From assembly GCA_905221605.1 (NCBI GenBank), contig CAJNDS010002185.1:326390-390389 (forward strand): a stretch of DNA of 64,000 bases. The letters are read 5' to 3'. The stretch is from Symbiodinium natans (lineage: Eukaryota > Sar > Dinophyceae > Suessiales > Symbiodiniaceae). Shown here in pieces: positions 43,601 to 54,199 of the stretch; position 1 is the stretch's first letter, and each line of letters begins with the position of its first letter. The translations under genes were made by a program, and so were the position numbers. The notes under the pieces were generated by a model. That model did not search any database. It worked only from the letters and a program-made list of their open reading frames with translations, and was not told the DNA's origin.

Positions 43601-46600
43601 GGACCACAGTGGGTTCTTGAAAATTTGAAACTCCAGGGCCTCAGCTTTGCCAAGGCTACAGGGTCTGGGGGTTTAGGGTTTAGGGTTTCGGGTCTAGGGT
43701 TTAGGGTTTCGGGTTTAGGGGTTAGGGGTTTAGGTCTTCTTAAGGGCTGCGGGCTTGGGCAGTGAGACTGGGTGATCTGCACTCAGGCTCTTCTAGGCGC
43801 TTTCCTGATTCAGGGTGTTGGCCTTCAGCTTAGAACCGCGCGTAGATGTCGCGCACGCCGACGGGCTCGATGCTGTCTTCGCTGGTCCAGAAGAGGTTCA
43901 GGGAGGAGATGCCCCAGAAGTTGATGAGGTAAGGTGGCGGCCGGATGTAGTAGGGGCCGAACTGGTCGGTGTCGCCGAAGCGGAACTGGAAGAGGTGGAT
44001 GGTCATGAAGGTCAGGAGCATCAGGCCGGAGATGGCCAGGTTCAGGACGTTGATGCCCTGAGTCTGCACCAGCGCCAGCTTCATGTCCCAGGTTCGCTTC
44101 AGGCCCACGAAGACGTGGAGCAGCACGGACAGGAGAATGTACTCCTCCACGATGTTGGCCGGCAGGCCGAAGCCCGTCCAGTAGAGGCGCACGTAGAAGT
44201 AGCCGTAGCCGTTGAAATCATCCGGGCCTGCACATTTGTCAGGGCGGAGTCGTTACTTCAGGTTGCAGCCAGGACAGGAACAAACTACAACAAATTGATT
44301 TGCGACATCCAGCCTTTGAAGACGTGGAGGTTTCCCACTGCGTGGATGACGATGAACAAGATCAGCAAGATGGCGCTGCGCGTCAGACCCAATCGGTCGT
44401 TGGAGATCTTGATGTTCCTTTTTTGTCTTTACTGGCTCCACAGAAACAGACGTTTCAATTTGGAATGTAGGGCACTGGGTATTTCTTGGGTACATGGCAA
44501 TGGCCACCATGTACACAAACCAAAAACGATGGCACTCAACGTGCTACTGTTGGCGGTGGAAGATTCTTGGCGGAGAAAATCGTGGCACAAACTTCCTTGG
44601 TGACAAGCTGAATAAACATGCGGAGATTGCCGCTGAGCTACAGCCATACAACAACAGTGTAAGCCTGGTGCAAGGCCTTTAGTGTGATCAGCCGCGCTGC
44701 GTACAACACCGCGAGAAGGAAGAACCAGGTCGCGTTGAAGTAGGACTTCACGTTGATGAGCAGGACGCCTGCAGTCGCCGGCGGCATGCATTCGAGCAAC
44801 AGCAAACTGCACACGAGACATCCTACCGTGCGATGTGTTTGGCTTTGCCGCGCCTGGGTTCTCGTCCAGGTCCACGCGCCAGTTGTTCGCGCCGTCCAGA
44901 TGGCCCCAAGCCTGGTGGTTGCCGAGCTTGCTGCCCGTGTCCTTCCTGGTGCCCGAGAATGCAAACAACGGTTTGCACATGCGCAACATCCCGTCATCTC
45001 ACTCTGTGTCTCACGTACTCTCGTTGCTCTTGATTCGGCTTGAAAAGTGAGCGGAGCCCGACACCCACCCCCGACCGGCACTGCCCTACCCGACCCTCAC
45101 TCACTCACTCACTCACTGGCCAGACCGTCCAAGGCGCACGCATGTCAAAGGTGCCCGCGTCTTTACCCGCGTCTTTACCCGCGTCCAGGCCGCACACGCG
45201 CTTTGTTTTGATTGGCTGTTACCAGGTATTTCGAAGCTTTCGGATTCCGGAAACTTTCTCAGCTACAGTTTTCTTGGGTTGAGGGTGGCTGCTCAGGGAA
45301 TTGAGGGCGCGTGCAGCTTGGAAGTGCCGCTCCGCGAAGGCTCGGGGTCAGCCGACTTAGGGTTGAGGGTTTAGGGTTTAGGGTTTAGGGGTTTAGGGTT
45401 CAGGGTTTTCGGGCTCAGTTTAGGGTTTCGGCCTTAGGTTTGAGGGCTGTCGGCCTTAGGGTTCAGGGCTCAGGGATGTTTAGGGTTTAGGGCGTAGGGT
45501 TCTTAGGGTTTAGGGCTCAGGGTTGAGGGTTTAGGGGTTTTGGGTTCAGGGTTTTCGGGTTTCGGGTTTAGGGGTTTAGGGTTTCGGGTTTAGGGTTTAG
45601 GGTTTAGGGTTTAGGGCTCAGGGCTTTGTATGGTTTAGGGCTTAGGGTTTTTTAGGGTTTAAGGCTTAAGGGTTTAGGGCTCAGGGTTGTTGAGGGTTTA
45701 AGGCTTAGGGTTTTTGCGTGTGCACCTTGGACACAAACGGCGCGTGCACCCTGAACACAGGGCGCGCGTGCAGCTTGGAAGTGGTGCCCCCCTCACTCAC
45801 TCATTCACTCACTCTTCTTCTTCTCCTCAGTCTCTCGCTCCCTCTCTCACTCTCTCTCTCCCTCCCTCCCGCTCACTCATGGTATCGGATCGATCGTTGT
45901 CTTGTCATGTGGCAGTACCTTTCTCTCTGCTTCTTGCCGGACCTGCTCTGCTTCTTGCCGGACCTGCTCTGCTTTTGAAGTCTTGGCTCTAACATCTTAA
46001 GCTTACATCACTCACTGCCATGGGGTCCTGATGGGCCCGCCGCCGCCGGCCTTGGGGGCGGCGCTGGCTGCGGCAGCCACGCCAGAGCCCACGGCGCCGA
46101 TCACGGAGTCGGGGGCGTACTTGCCGATGACGTCAGGAGGGTGGATCCTAGGCTACGCTGCTGCAGGTGGGGTGGATTGGGGTGGGGTACAAGGAGCTGG
46201 CCCGGGAAAGTGTGGGTTTTTGTCAGCGATGACGAGTCCGCATAAGCTTGGCAGACCATCTCTCAACCGAGAAGCATGTTGAACTCCTCCGTGGCGTCCT
46301 TGCCGGCGAAGGTGAGGATGGCCAGCTCGCCACCAGGGTGCTCCGACAAGAAGCTGGTGACGTCCAGCACCTGGCCATCGACCACGACCCAGCAGTCCGC
46401 CTTGGTGTTGTGCTTGGCCACCTCCGTCATGGGGATGCCGCCACCACCGCCGCCGCCTCCGCCGGCAGCAGCCACAGCACCGCCTCCACCACCACCGCCG
46501 CCGATCATGCCGATCACGGAGTCGGGGGCGTACTTGCCAATCACGTCCGGAGGGTGGATCCTTCGGTAGCAATTTACATACAGAGTACTCAAACAACGCC

Positions 46601-49600
46601 AAAGGACACACGATCAGCTTCTGCAGTCAAGTGTCATGTTGAACTCCTCCGTGGCGTCCTTGCCGGCGAAGGTGAGGATGGCCAGCTCGCCGCCGGGGTG
46701 CTCCGACAAGAAGCTGGTGACGTCCAGCACCTGGCCGTCGACCACCACCCAGCAGTCCGCCTTGGTGTTGTGCTTGGCAACGTCGGCAAGGGTCATGCCC
46801 CCGCCACCGCCGCCACCGGCCGCGGGTGCGGCACCTGCGGCAGGCGCCGCGGCAGAGTTCATCTTGTCCTCGTAGGAGCCGCCGGCCAGCTTGGAGCTCT
46901 CCACAGCACCGGTCAGGCCGCCGCCGGTGATCTCTTTGAGGTCCACGTCCTTCATGTCCGCACCCAGCATGTACTTGGCAGCTGCCTTGCCGGCCACGCG
47001 GCCGAACACCACGCAGTCCAGCAGGGAGTTGCCACCCAGGCGGTTGTTGCCGTGCACGCCGCCGGCGACCTCACCAGCAGCATACAAGCCCGGGACCGCC
47101 TTGTTGTCCGAGCCGATGCACGCGGAGTCCGTGTCGATGAGCAGTCCACCCATGCAGTAGTGGATCACCGGCGTGATGATGGCCACGTAGAACGGCTCGT
47201 TCTTCACGGCATCACCAGGGATGATGTTGTGGAAGAACTTCTTGCCGCTGCCCGTCTTGCCGCTGGCCTGCCAGATGGTGCTTCAATTCTCTGAACTGAA
47301 CCGAACATCTGCACGACATTGCACGACCCTGCTAGAGTCGACACTTCCACATGTACAAGCTTTCCCTGGCCTCGTCCCAGCACTTGCCGGAGGGGTACGC
47401 AGGGTAGGGGCCGTCGTCAGGGTGCGTCTCCGTCTTCTTGGCCGCTTGGAAGTGCTCCTCGTGCGCCTGCTCGATCACGGACAGGGAGATGCCCATGTCC
47501 TTGGCGAGGTCCGCGCCGCTGCCGTAGTACTTCATGACCTGAAGCGGAAGGTTGCATCCGGCAGCAAAACAAGCCTACCGAAGATCCCGAAAAGACTTGA
47601 CCAAAGACTCTGGAGGCGGCTGAGCTCCAAACACCACGGCCCGTGTAGTGCCTCGGGTGCGCATCATTCCTCTGTACTCCTTTGAGGTGCAGCTAACAAT
47701 ACTGGTAATACATAGTCAAACTGATACTAATAACAATAACAATTGTAATAATAATGATAAAAAATATTAATAATGCTAATCATAATAGTAATACAAATAT
47801 TCATAATCATAATCATAACCATAATCATAATCATAATCATAATCATAATAACAAAAGCATTAATGACAATAAGAAGAAGATTAGTAAGAATAAGAATAAA
47901 AAAACAATAAGAAGAATAGTACGAAATAGTAACAATAGTAATCATTAATAATCAGAATATTAATAGTAGTAATAGTAGTAGTAATAATAATAATCATAAT
48001 CATAATAATCGTAATAATAAGTATATGCACACTGCCAAGCGCGTGGCTTGCAGTGCCAGATGATCTCATCGGAAGCAGCCTTGTTGAGGCAGAGCCTGCA
48101 CAGAAGCTGGCTGCCAGCATGGCGGAAAGAAGAAGTGCAAAACCATGAAACAAAAAAACATAAGGGCTCGCAAGCAACAAAAGAAACGAGCGGCCTGAAA
48201 GGCGGCTTGCTCTTCCACATCTCGCCCGTGACGTAGTCACGGCCTGACCGACTTCTCAAGTCGGTGAGTCAATGTTGCCAAGCGCTTGTGTTTGCTGACG
48301 TCGCGGACCGCTTTGCAGAGCTTAAGGCCCGGACGACCCAGCTCGTTGCAGAATCGCTTGCCCTCCGCGTTCAGGATGATGCCGCCCACTCCGCGCAGGG
48401 CCTGACGCACAGGTGACAACATGGGCGCACGGTCGCCGCACGCTCATGGAGCGTGCGTAAAGCCCAGGCATTGGACGCACACGCGGGAACGCGTGCAGCT
48501 CGCGCAGGCTCACGCAGGGGCCTCGGCGGCGAGGAACTTGATCTTGGCATCGGCATCGTCCGGCTTCACGAGGCCGGTCGGATGGACCTGCACCCACTCC
48601 AGGTCGATGGTCTTCGCGCCGATCTCCTCATGGGGATTCACGGGGTGTACCGTACGTTCTAGCACCTGCTGTCTTGGGGTACAAGCTGTCTTGGGTTGGA
48701 GGCTGCGGATAGCTACCGCGCCTCGCCCATCTTGATGCCGTCGCCCGTGCAGTGCTCGCCGTTGGTGGTGGGCAGGTGCAGCAGGTCCGGGCGATACTTG
48801 GCCAGCAAAGAGTTCTGCGTGAAGTCGGCGCCGAAACCGCCTGCTGCAGAACCCGGCAAGCACACCAAAAAATTTTCACAAACTGCAATGATGGTACTGG
48901 TGGCTTCGGCTCCCAACAGCGAGGTTTGCAGAGCCTGATGCGAGGATCACGGGGCCGAACTCCTGGAAGTTCTGGCCGCCCTTCTCGTAGACGCAGCCCA
49001 CGCAGGCCTTGCCCTCTGTCACGAGCTTGAAGACCTTGGCCTTCGTGATGATGCGCGCCAGGTCCGTCTTCTCAGCGACCTGCGGCGAAGCAAGGCTAAG
49101 GCGACCTTCATCGCCTGCAAAACTAGGAAACGACATTGTGCCCGAAACTCCTCCTCCTCCTCCTCCTGGCCTTCTCCAGCATCTGGATCAGGGCGTAGGT
49201 GATGGTCATGCCTTGGTGAGCCTATTCTCCCCAAACCTCAACCAAAAAAAACACCAAAACAGAAAGCCCTCAACGCACCAAGGGGCCGGGGAAGCGCTCC
49301 TTGCCTCGGTGGGTACGGGGCTGCGAATGGCCGCCCAGGCGGGCCACGAGGGACAAGTCCAGGTTGAACTTCTCCACCAGCCAATCCTTAGCCCAACACC
49401 TACCGTCTTTGTAGGCCCCAATTACCCCAACCCTTTCTTCAAGGTTTCTTCGGTGTAACAATCTAGGTTTTGGGACAAGGTAAGCCCCAAAACCCTAAAT
49501 CCTAAACCCTGAACCCTAGAACCCAGAAGGAGGAATGCGTAGAGCTGAGATGCAGGAGCTTCTGGGCGGAAGGTGCCAAATGTGAACACTTCGCTACCAA

Positions 49601-51920
49601 GATACGAGACTTAAGGTTTAGGGTTTGGGGTTGAGGGTTCAGGGTTTAGGGTTTAGGGTTTAGGGTTTAGGGTTTAGGGTTTAGGGTTTAGGGTTTAGGG
49701 TTTAGGGTTTAGGGTTTAGGGTTTAGGGTTTAGGGTCCCAGCTCCGGTTTGATGAGAGGTTGCATGGTAACAGTCTGAGCGGTGCCAAAAACAAAACCTT
49801 GAAGTCTAAATCCGATAGCAAACCCCGAAAGACCCAAAACACACTCACCGACAAATGCCTGAAACTTGAACTGCCGGGCGAGCCGCCACGTCCTCAGCGC
49901 TGTTCACGCACAAGAGCCTGGGCCAACGGGTCTGCGCTTTGGGCGTGTTGCGGCCTGGGGCGCTCCCTAAGCCCCAGACCAGAACAAGGATATTTTCTGG
50001 GTTTTTGGCCTTTGAGGTTTAGGGTTTGGGGTCGGGGGTTGTGTGGCTTGGGGACGACCCTAAACCCTAAACCCCGAACCTCAGAACCTTATGTTATGAG
50101 GGCTGTTTCTCCTTGGATTTTGCTGTGAAAAAGCGGTTTGGGGTTTAGGGTTTAGGGTTTAGGGTTTAGGGTTTAGGGTTTAGGGTTTAGGGTTTAGGGT
50201 TTAGGGTTTAGGGTTTAGGGTTTAGGGTTCGCCAGCGCTGTAGCGCTCGGATGTGGAATGGTCCAATCCTGTGCATGCCGCCTCATGCCGCGCGAGAGTT
50301 TCGACATCTCTGCTGGCCACCACAAACCGCAAAAGCCTAAACCCCGAACCCCAAAACCCAAACCGTAAACCCAAAACCCTGAACCAGAAAACCCTATCCC
50401 ACCTTCCAGAATCCGAACCTTGAACTCCAAACTCCAAACCCCCAAACCCCAAACCCTAAACTCCTAAACCCCAAACCCCGAACCCCGAACCCCAAACCCT
50501 AAACCCCAAACCCCAAACCCCAAACCCTAAAACCCCAAACCCGAAACCCTAAACCCTAAACCCTAAATCCTAAACCCTAAATCCTACACCCCGAGGCAAG
50601 CCCCGGGCTTCGCCAGCTCAGGCTTCTTTGCGCCGCCTTTCAGCGTGTCCTGACTTAGTTACTGAGGGTTTAGGGTTTAGGGTTTAGGGTTTAGGGTTTA
50701 GGGTTTAGGGTTTAGGGTTTAGGGTTTAGGGTTTAGGGTTTAGGGTTTGGGGTGTAGGGTTTTAAGGGTTTGGGGCTTAGGGTTGAGGGTTTAGGGCTTA
50801 GGGCCGAGGGTTTAAGGTTTTAAGGGTTTAGGGTTTAGGGTTTTAAGGGCATGGGGCTTGGGGTTGTAAGGGTTTTAAGGGCTTTAAGGGTCTTAAGGGT
50901 TTTAAGGGTCTTAAGGGGCTTAAGGGTCTTAAGGGTCGTAAGGGTCTTAAGGGTCTTAAGGGCTTTAAGGTGTTAAGGGTTTTTGAGGGTGTTAAGGGTT
51001 TTAACGGTTCTTTAAGGGCTTTTCAGGGTTTTTTTTTTTACGGTTTTCAACGGGTTTTCAACGGGTTTTAAGGGTGTCTGCCTTGCACCCTTAAAACGAA
51101 GGGGGGAGCCGGTGGGTGAGAAGGGAACTCGGGAGGTGCGTCTCTCACCCTAAACCCTAAACCCTAAACCCTAAACCCTAAACCCTAAACCCTAAACCCT
51201 AAACCATCCTTTCGGTACGGGCCTTAACTCCTGCTCAGTAGGATATATGATTCGGGGGACCCTTGGGGATAGAGACCCTCTGAAGAAGGATTCCCCCTTG
51301 TTAAGGTTCCCCCGAATCCTACCGAGGGCTCAAGACTTCAGAGAATCTTCATGGCAATTCAGGGCTTTCCGGGGCCGAACAAATTGGGCAGCTCCTTGCT
51401 AAAACCAAATTAACCTACCTTGCGGTCGTCTTGGAGCCGGTTTCGGGGTTAGGGGTTAGGGGTTAGGGTTTAGGGCGGTGTTTTGAACATAAAGACGCTG
51501 GCAGGGGGAGCCTTTGAGGAGACCTTTTTGCTCACAGCAGTTGGGTCTTGAGAAAGGCTCATGGGAAAAAAGTCGCTGAGGAGACGCTTTGCGGGCCCCT
51601 GCCGCCCTAACCCTAAACCCTAAACCCTAAACCCTAAACCCTAAACCCTAAACCCTAAACCCTAAACCCTGCCTGGGTGAAGATGTCGGCATTGTCCGGG
51701 ATTCCTTTTGCCTTCTGGGTCTTCGTGCCTAGGCCACAAACACGAGCTTTCAGCTTTCCTTCCAACGCGCCCTGATCCCTCAACTTTGCATCATCCACCC
51801 CGGTATCAGCACACATCTTCTGAGGTCCTTGTTCATCTTAAGACAAATTGTAGTCGTTGGGATGTCTTTGTTCCAGCATCGCACTGTGAATCAGTGAACT
51901 ATATGCACTCTATCTTCCTT

Positions 51921-51956
<36 letters not shown>

Positions 51957-54174
51957 CCATCCATCCATTCATCGATCGGTCCAAAACAACATAACTCGTT
52001 CTTTGCTTTTTTAACGGATCCTTTGAAGGTAGCTTCAACTGATACTACGTTATCAAGCTTTGCCTTTTCATCCATTCATCCATCCGCCCATCCATGTATC
52101 CATGTATCGTTTGTATCCATCTTTACTTGATGTAGTTGATACAGAGTGGCCCAACACAGGCAACACAAGCGAACCGTGACCCGCCCCCTCAGCCGTGTCA
52201 GCTGGAGCTGGGGGAGGAGGGGGTGTAAGGCCTCGGGGGTTGGAGCCGACCACCCGTGGAAAATCCTCTTCTTGCGGTCACGAAGACCCCAAACCCCCAA
52301 AACCCAGGGTGGATTTGGGCCCTCTAGCAACACTGCTGCATGGCTTTATGGGGTCATGCAGGGTTTAGGGTTCATAGAATGTCATAGACCTTTCAACTCC
52401 ACTTCAGATCAAAGCATACCCTCATCATGAGGGCCCGTGTTCTCACCCTAAGCTAGGGAAGCTACCCATTTGACGTTTAGCTTCTGAAGTTTTTCGAACA
52501 GCTAAGGTGCTCAAGAACCTGCTCAAGAACAGTGTGGAGGGCTCTTGAACACGTGTTGTGGTGACATTTTGGGGTCTAGGGTTTAGGGTTTAGGGTTTAG
52601 GGTTCAGGGTTTAGGGTTTAGGGTTTAGGGTTTAGGGTTTAGGGTTTAGGGTTTAGGGTTTAGGGTACTATTCAGACAAAACCCCTGCCTGCACCGTTGA
52701 TGCCCGAGGTGGCCTTGGTACTGTTGCCGCCACAGAAAGACGACTTGTCCTCGGGCGGCCGGATTTTCAGGGCTTTGGTTTTGGGGGTTTAGGGTTTAGG
52801 GTTAGGGTTGAGGGTTTTGGGTTTATGTAAGGTTTAGGGGATCGGGTGACCCTTCTAGGGTTGCTATGGCGCGGGGGCGGGGGGGCATTTAGGGCTGCAA
52901 TGGGCAAAAAAAGGGGGGGTCTCATGGGTCGTGTGGAAGCCGATGGCTTGGTGCTAGGTGGGACGAAAGGTAAGGTACAGGCTAGGGACCAGAGGGGCCG
53001 CACATGTGCTACGGTGGGGCGTTTCGGGCCTAGAGCTGGGGTTTAGGAGTTTCGGGTTTAGGGTTAGGGTTTAGGGTTTAGGGTTTAGGGTTTAGGGTTT
53101 AGGGTTTAGGGTTTAGGGTTCAGGGTTTAGGGTTTAGGGTTTAGGGTTTAGGGTTTAGGGTTTCGGGGCTGCAGGATTTAGGTGCACGTGGAAAGCAGCA
53201 AACCGAGCCAGGGCAGCTGGGGCCCTGGCCAGGAGCACGACGCGGCCCCCGCTTTCGACGACGGTATTTGCTGCAGACATACCTTTCAGGATAAGAGGGC
53301 TCTCCCGCAACCCCCCAAGCAGACCCCCCCCCTTAGGGTTTAGAGTTTAGGGCTTAGAGTGTAGGGTTTTGGGTGTAGGGCTTAGGGTTTAGGGTTTAGG
53401 GTTTAGGGCTTAGGGCTTAGGGTTTAGGGTTTAGGGTTTAGGGGGAACAGCTCAAGGGGTACTTCTCTCAAAAATAGGAGCCACGGCCAAACCACCAGTA
53501 TTTTGCGGCTTAGGGCTGAAAACTGCCTCCAGCTGCCCGCCTAAACCATACACCCCAAGTTAGGGCCTTCTACTCCCTCGATGGCGGACCATGCAGTTCT
53601 CGAGGCCGGACTTCTTTGACGCATCTTCGGGCGACCCGAGTCCCGAGGGGTTTGGGGTTTAGGGTTTAGGGTTCGGGTTTAGGGTTTCGGGTTTCGGGTT
53701 TCGGGTTTCGGGTTTCGGGTTTAGGTTTAGGGTTTAGGGTTTAGGGTTTAGGGTTTAGGGTTCGGGGTTTAGGGTTTAGGGTTCGGGGTTTGGGGTTTGG
53801 GGTGGTAATTTCGGGGCCTTCGTCGCTTAGAATGGGCATCTGGGGCAAATTCGTCTCTCGTTCTGCAGGGGCTGTTTCGGGGAAGAATCGCTCTAAACAG
53901 CTCCGAATGCAGGGCTTCAGGGTCAACCGGACTTGGCGAGCCTCCTAATCCGCCCACTCTGAAGTAAGGGAGGCGGTCCCTAAACCCTAAACCCTAAACC
54001 CCAAACCCTAATTAAACCCAAGCCCCAAGCCCCAAGCCCCAAGCAAGCCCCAAGCCCTAAGCCCTAAGCCCTAAACCCTAAACCCTTACGCTCTTCGAAG
54101 CAAGCAGGCCCTACAGTGCCTCCCAATCCGCCACCTACGACGATGGCTTGATTGGTCGGGAAGGAGGACGCCAT
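40689..54174 (-). CDS. Copy B: fumarate reductase-b5-b5-cytochrome b fusion gene
   Basis: Exons in transcription order: 54120-54174, 53230-53282, 52689-52749, 51673-51728, 50609-50649, 49887-49917, 49287-49386 (exons 7+8 fused, no intron), 49171-49211, 48935-49079, 48722-48840, 48522-48626, 48338-48401, 48195-48243, 48048-48095, 47633-47651, 47371-47538, 46636-47267, 46276-46560, 46028-46147, 44854-44963, 44701-44768, 44567-44595 plus 44314-44417 (exon 23 split), 43842-44227, 43581-43639 plus 43116-43155 (exon 25 split), 42454-42521, 41271-41335, 40689-40729. The total again is 3162 nt, with the same 1053-aa architecture as copy C. One doubt: at the 5' edge of exon 21 (about 44963) the CAGAG acceptor seen in C and D is replaced by TTTGCAT, with no AG in place, so this exon may be mis-spliced. 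It is the longest copy because of telomeric introns and a 1.1-kb intron before exon 21. Confidence 0.8.
41158..41256. repeat. TTTAGGG then CTTAGGG array in copy B intron 27
   Basis: Five TTTAGGG units pass directly into eight or nine CTTAGGG units, ending 15 bp from exon 27. Confidence 0.88.
42060..42930. repeat. Telomeric arrays in copy B introns 25-26
   Basis: CCCTAAA 42064-42112; TTTAGGG with TTTGGGATTTTAGGG variants 42192-42365; CCCTAAA 42406-42438; TTTAGGG/TTCGGGG 42530-42670; TTTAGGG 42823-42930. Exon 26 (68 nt) lies between. Confidence 0.85.
43156..43580 (-). mobile_element. Candidate introner in copy B exon 25
   Basis: A copy-specific intron between codons of FS-V and FIFM. The flanks GAAC (43152-43155) and GAGC (43577-43580) match 3/4. 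Terminal inverted repeats are not clear (CTGTGTG against AGGCAGG). The donor is GC and the acceptor CACAG|G. Confidence 0.5.
43842..44963 (-). CDS. Copy B exons 21-24: cytochrome b lead-in and helices I-III
   Basis: Exons 44854-44963, 44701-44768, 44567-44595, 44314-44417 and 43842-44227. Protein features are as in copy C, but exon 23 is split between AK and N of FSAKNIK by a 149-bp intron absent from C and D. The exon 21 acceptor is doubtful: it reads ...AFSGTRKD instead of ...RILGTRKD and lacks an upstream AG. Exon 24 is intact and ends with a GC donor where C and D have GT. Confidence 0.75.
44418..44566 (-). mobile_element. Candidate introner in copy B exon 23
   Basis: The element 44418-44562 begins CTTTTTTGTC and ends GGTGGAAG on the plus strand, flanked by GTTC (44414-44417) and ATTC (44563-44566), a 3/4 duplication. 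On the gene strand it has a GA donor and AAAAAAG|GAAC acceptor. Copies C and D have uninterrupted sequence at this site. No telomeric units are present. Confidence 0.65.
45040..46027. repeat. Copy B intron 20: heptamers and short tandem repeats
   Basis: TTTAGGG-derived text at 45360-45715, (TCAC)n near 45100, two copies of a 20-bp unit GCGCGTGCAGCTTGGAAGTG-like (about 45307 and 45766), CT-rich DNA at 45790-45880, and a 23-bp direct repeat at 45929-45975. Copies C and D have a much shorter intron here. Confidence 0.75.
46028..46560 (-). CDS. Copy B exons 19-20: second b5 and linker
   Basis: Exons 46276-46560 and 46028-46147. They encode [17 protein letters not shown], the Gly linker, the second b5, then a second IHPPDVI segment and linker. 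Lengths (285 and 120 nt) match copies C and D exactly. Confidence 0.87.
46636..47267 (-). CDS. Copy B exon 18: flavodomain end and first b5
   Basis: Same 632 nt as in copies C and D and the same domain content ([17 protein letters not shown], linker, b5 with EHPGG). It differs from C and D by scattered third-position changes plus Lys for Ile in [11 protein letters not shown], so it was not part of the recent C/D homogenisation. The donor is GA. Confidence 0.9.
47700..48025. repeat. AAT/CAT-rich microsatellite in copy B intron 15
   Basis: Runs of AATAAT and CATAAT make up over 300 bp between exons 15 and 16. The corresponding intron in C and D is about 75 bp and lacks it. Confidence 0.88.
49212..49286 (-). 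mobile_element. Minimal introner, exon 8/9 intron of copy B
   Basis: A 75-bp intron. On the plus strand it starts CTTGGTGAG and ends CGCACCAAG (49274-49282), inverted termini with one mismatch, followed by GGGC, with ATGC as the flank at 49208-49211. No telomeric heptamers are present. Copies C (30770-30898) and D (15971-16787) have an intron at the same site; copy E has none. Confidence 0.7.
49616..51670. repeat. Telomeric arrays in copy B introns 4-6
   Basis: TTTAGGG 49616-49736 and 50128-50228; CCCCAAA/CCCTAAA 50438-50590; TTTAGGG 50666-50755 passing into TTTTAAGGG/CTTAAGGG repeats 50756-51075; CCCTAAA 51147-51206 and 51607-51669. Confidence 0.86.
51918..51968. repeat. (CCAT)n microsatellite in copy B intron 3
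   Basis: About twelve CCAT tetramers with two substitutions, echoed by a shorter patch at 52070-52105. Confidence 0.9.
52566..54085. repeat. Telomeric arrays in copy B introns 1-3
   Basis: TTTAGGG 52566-52666, 53050-53166 and 53330-53445; TTTCGGG/TTTAGGG 53648-53800; CCCTAAA and CCCAAGC variants 53978-54085. Confidence 0.86.
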
Positions 54175-54190
54175 GGTCGAAACAAAACCT
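54175..54190 (-). promoter_or_regulatory. Putative spliced-leader acceptor upstream of copy B
   Basis: CCAG|GTTTTGTTTCGACC precedes ATGG; the AG is at 54189-54190. About ten bases upstream the DNA becomes TTTAGGG array (54200-54400), so no conventional promoter is visible. Confidence 0.45.
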
Positions 54191-54199
54191 GGCTCTTTG

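Noticed and set aside
24847-54174. A single giant polyprotein with repeated modules
   Set aside because: Copies A-D each have TGA after the terminal RVE or RAE codons (GRVE, or GRAE in B), and bases between the upstream AG and the ATG vary by non-multiples of three, so units are separate genes.
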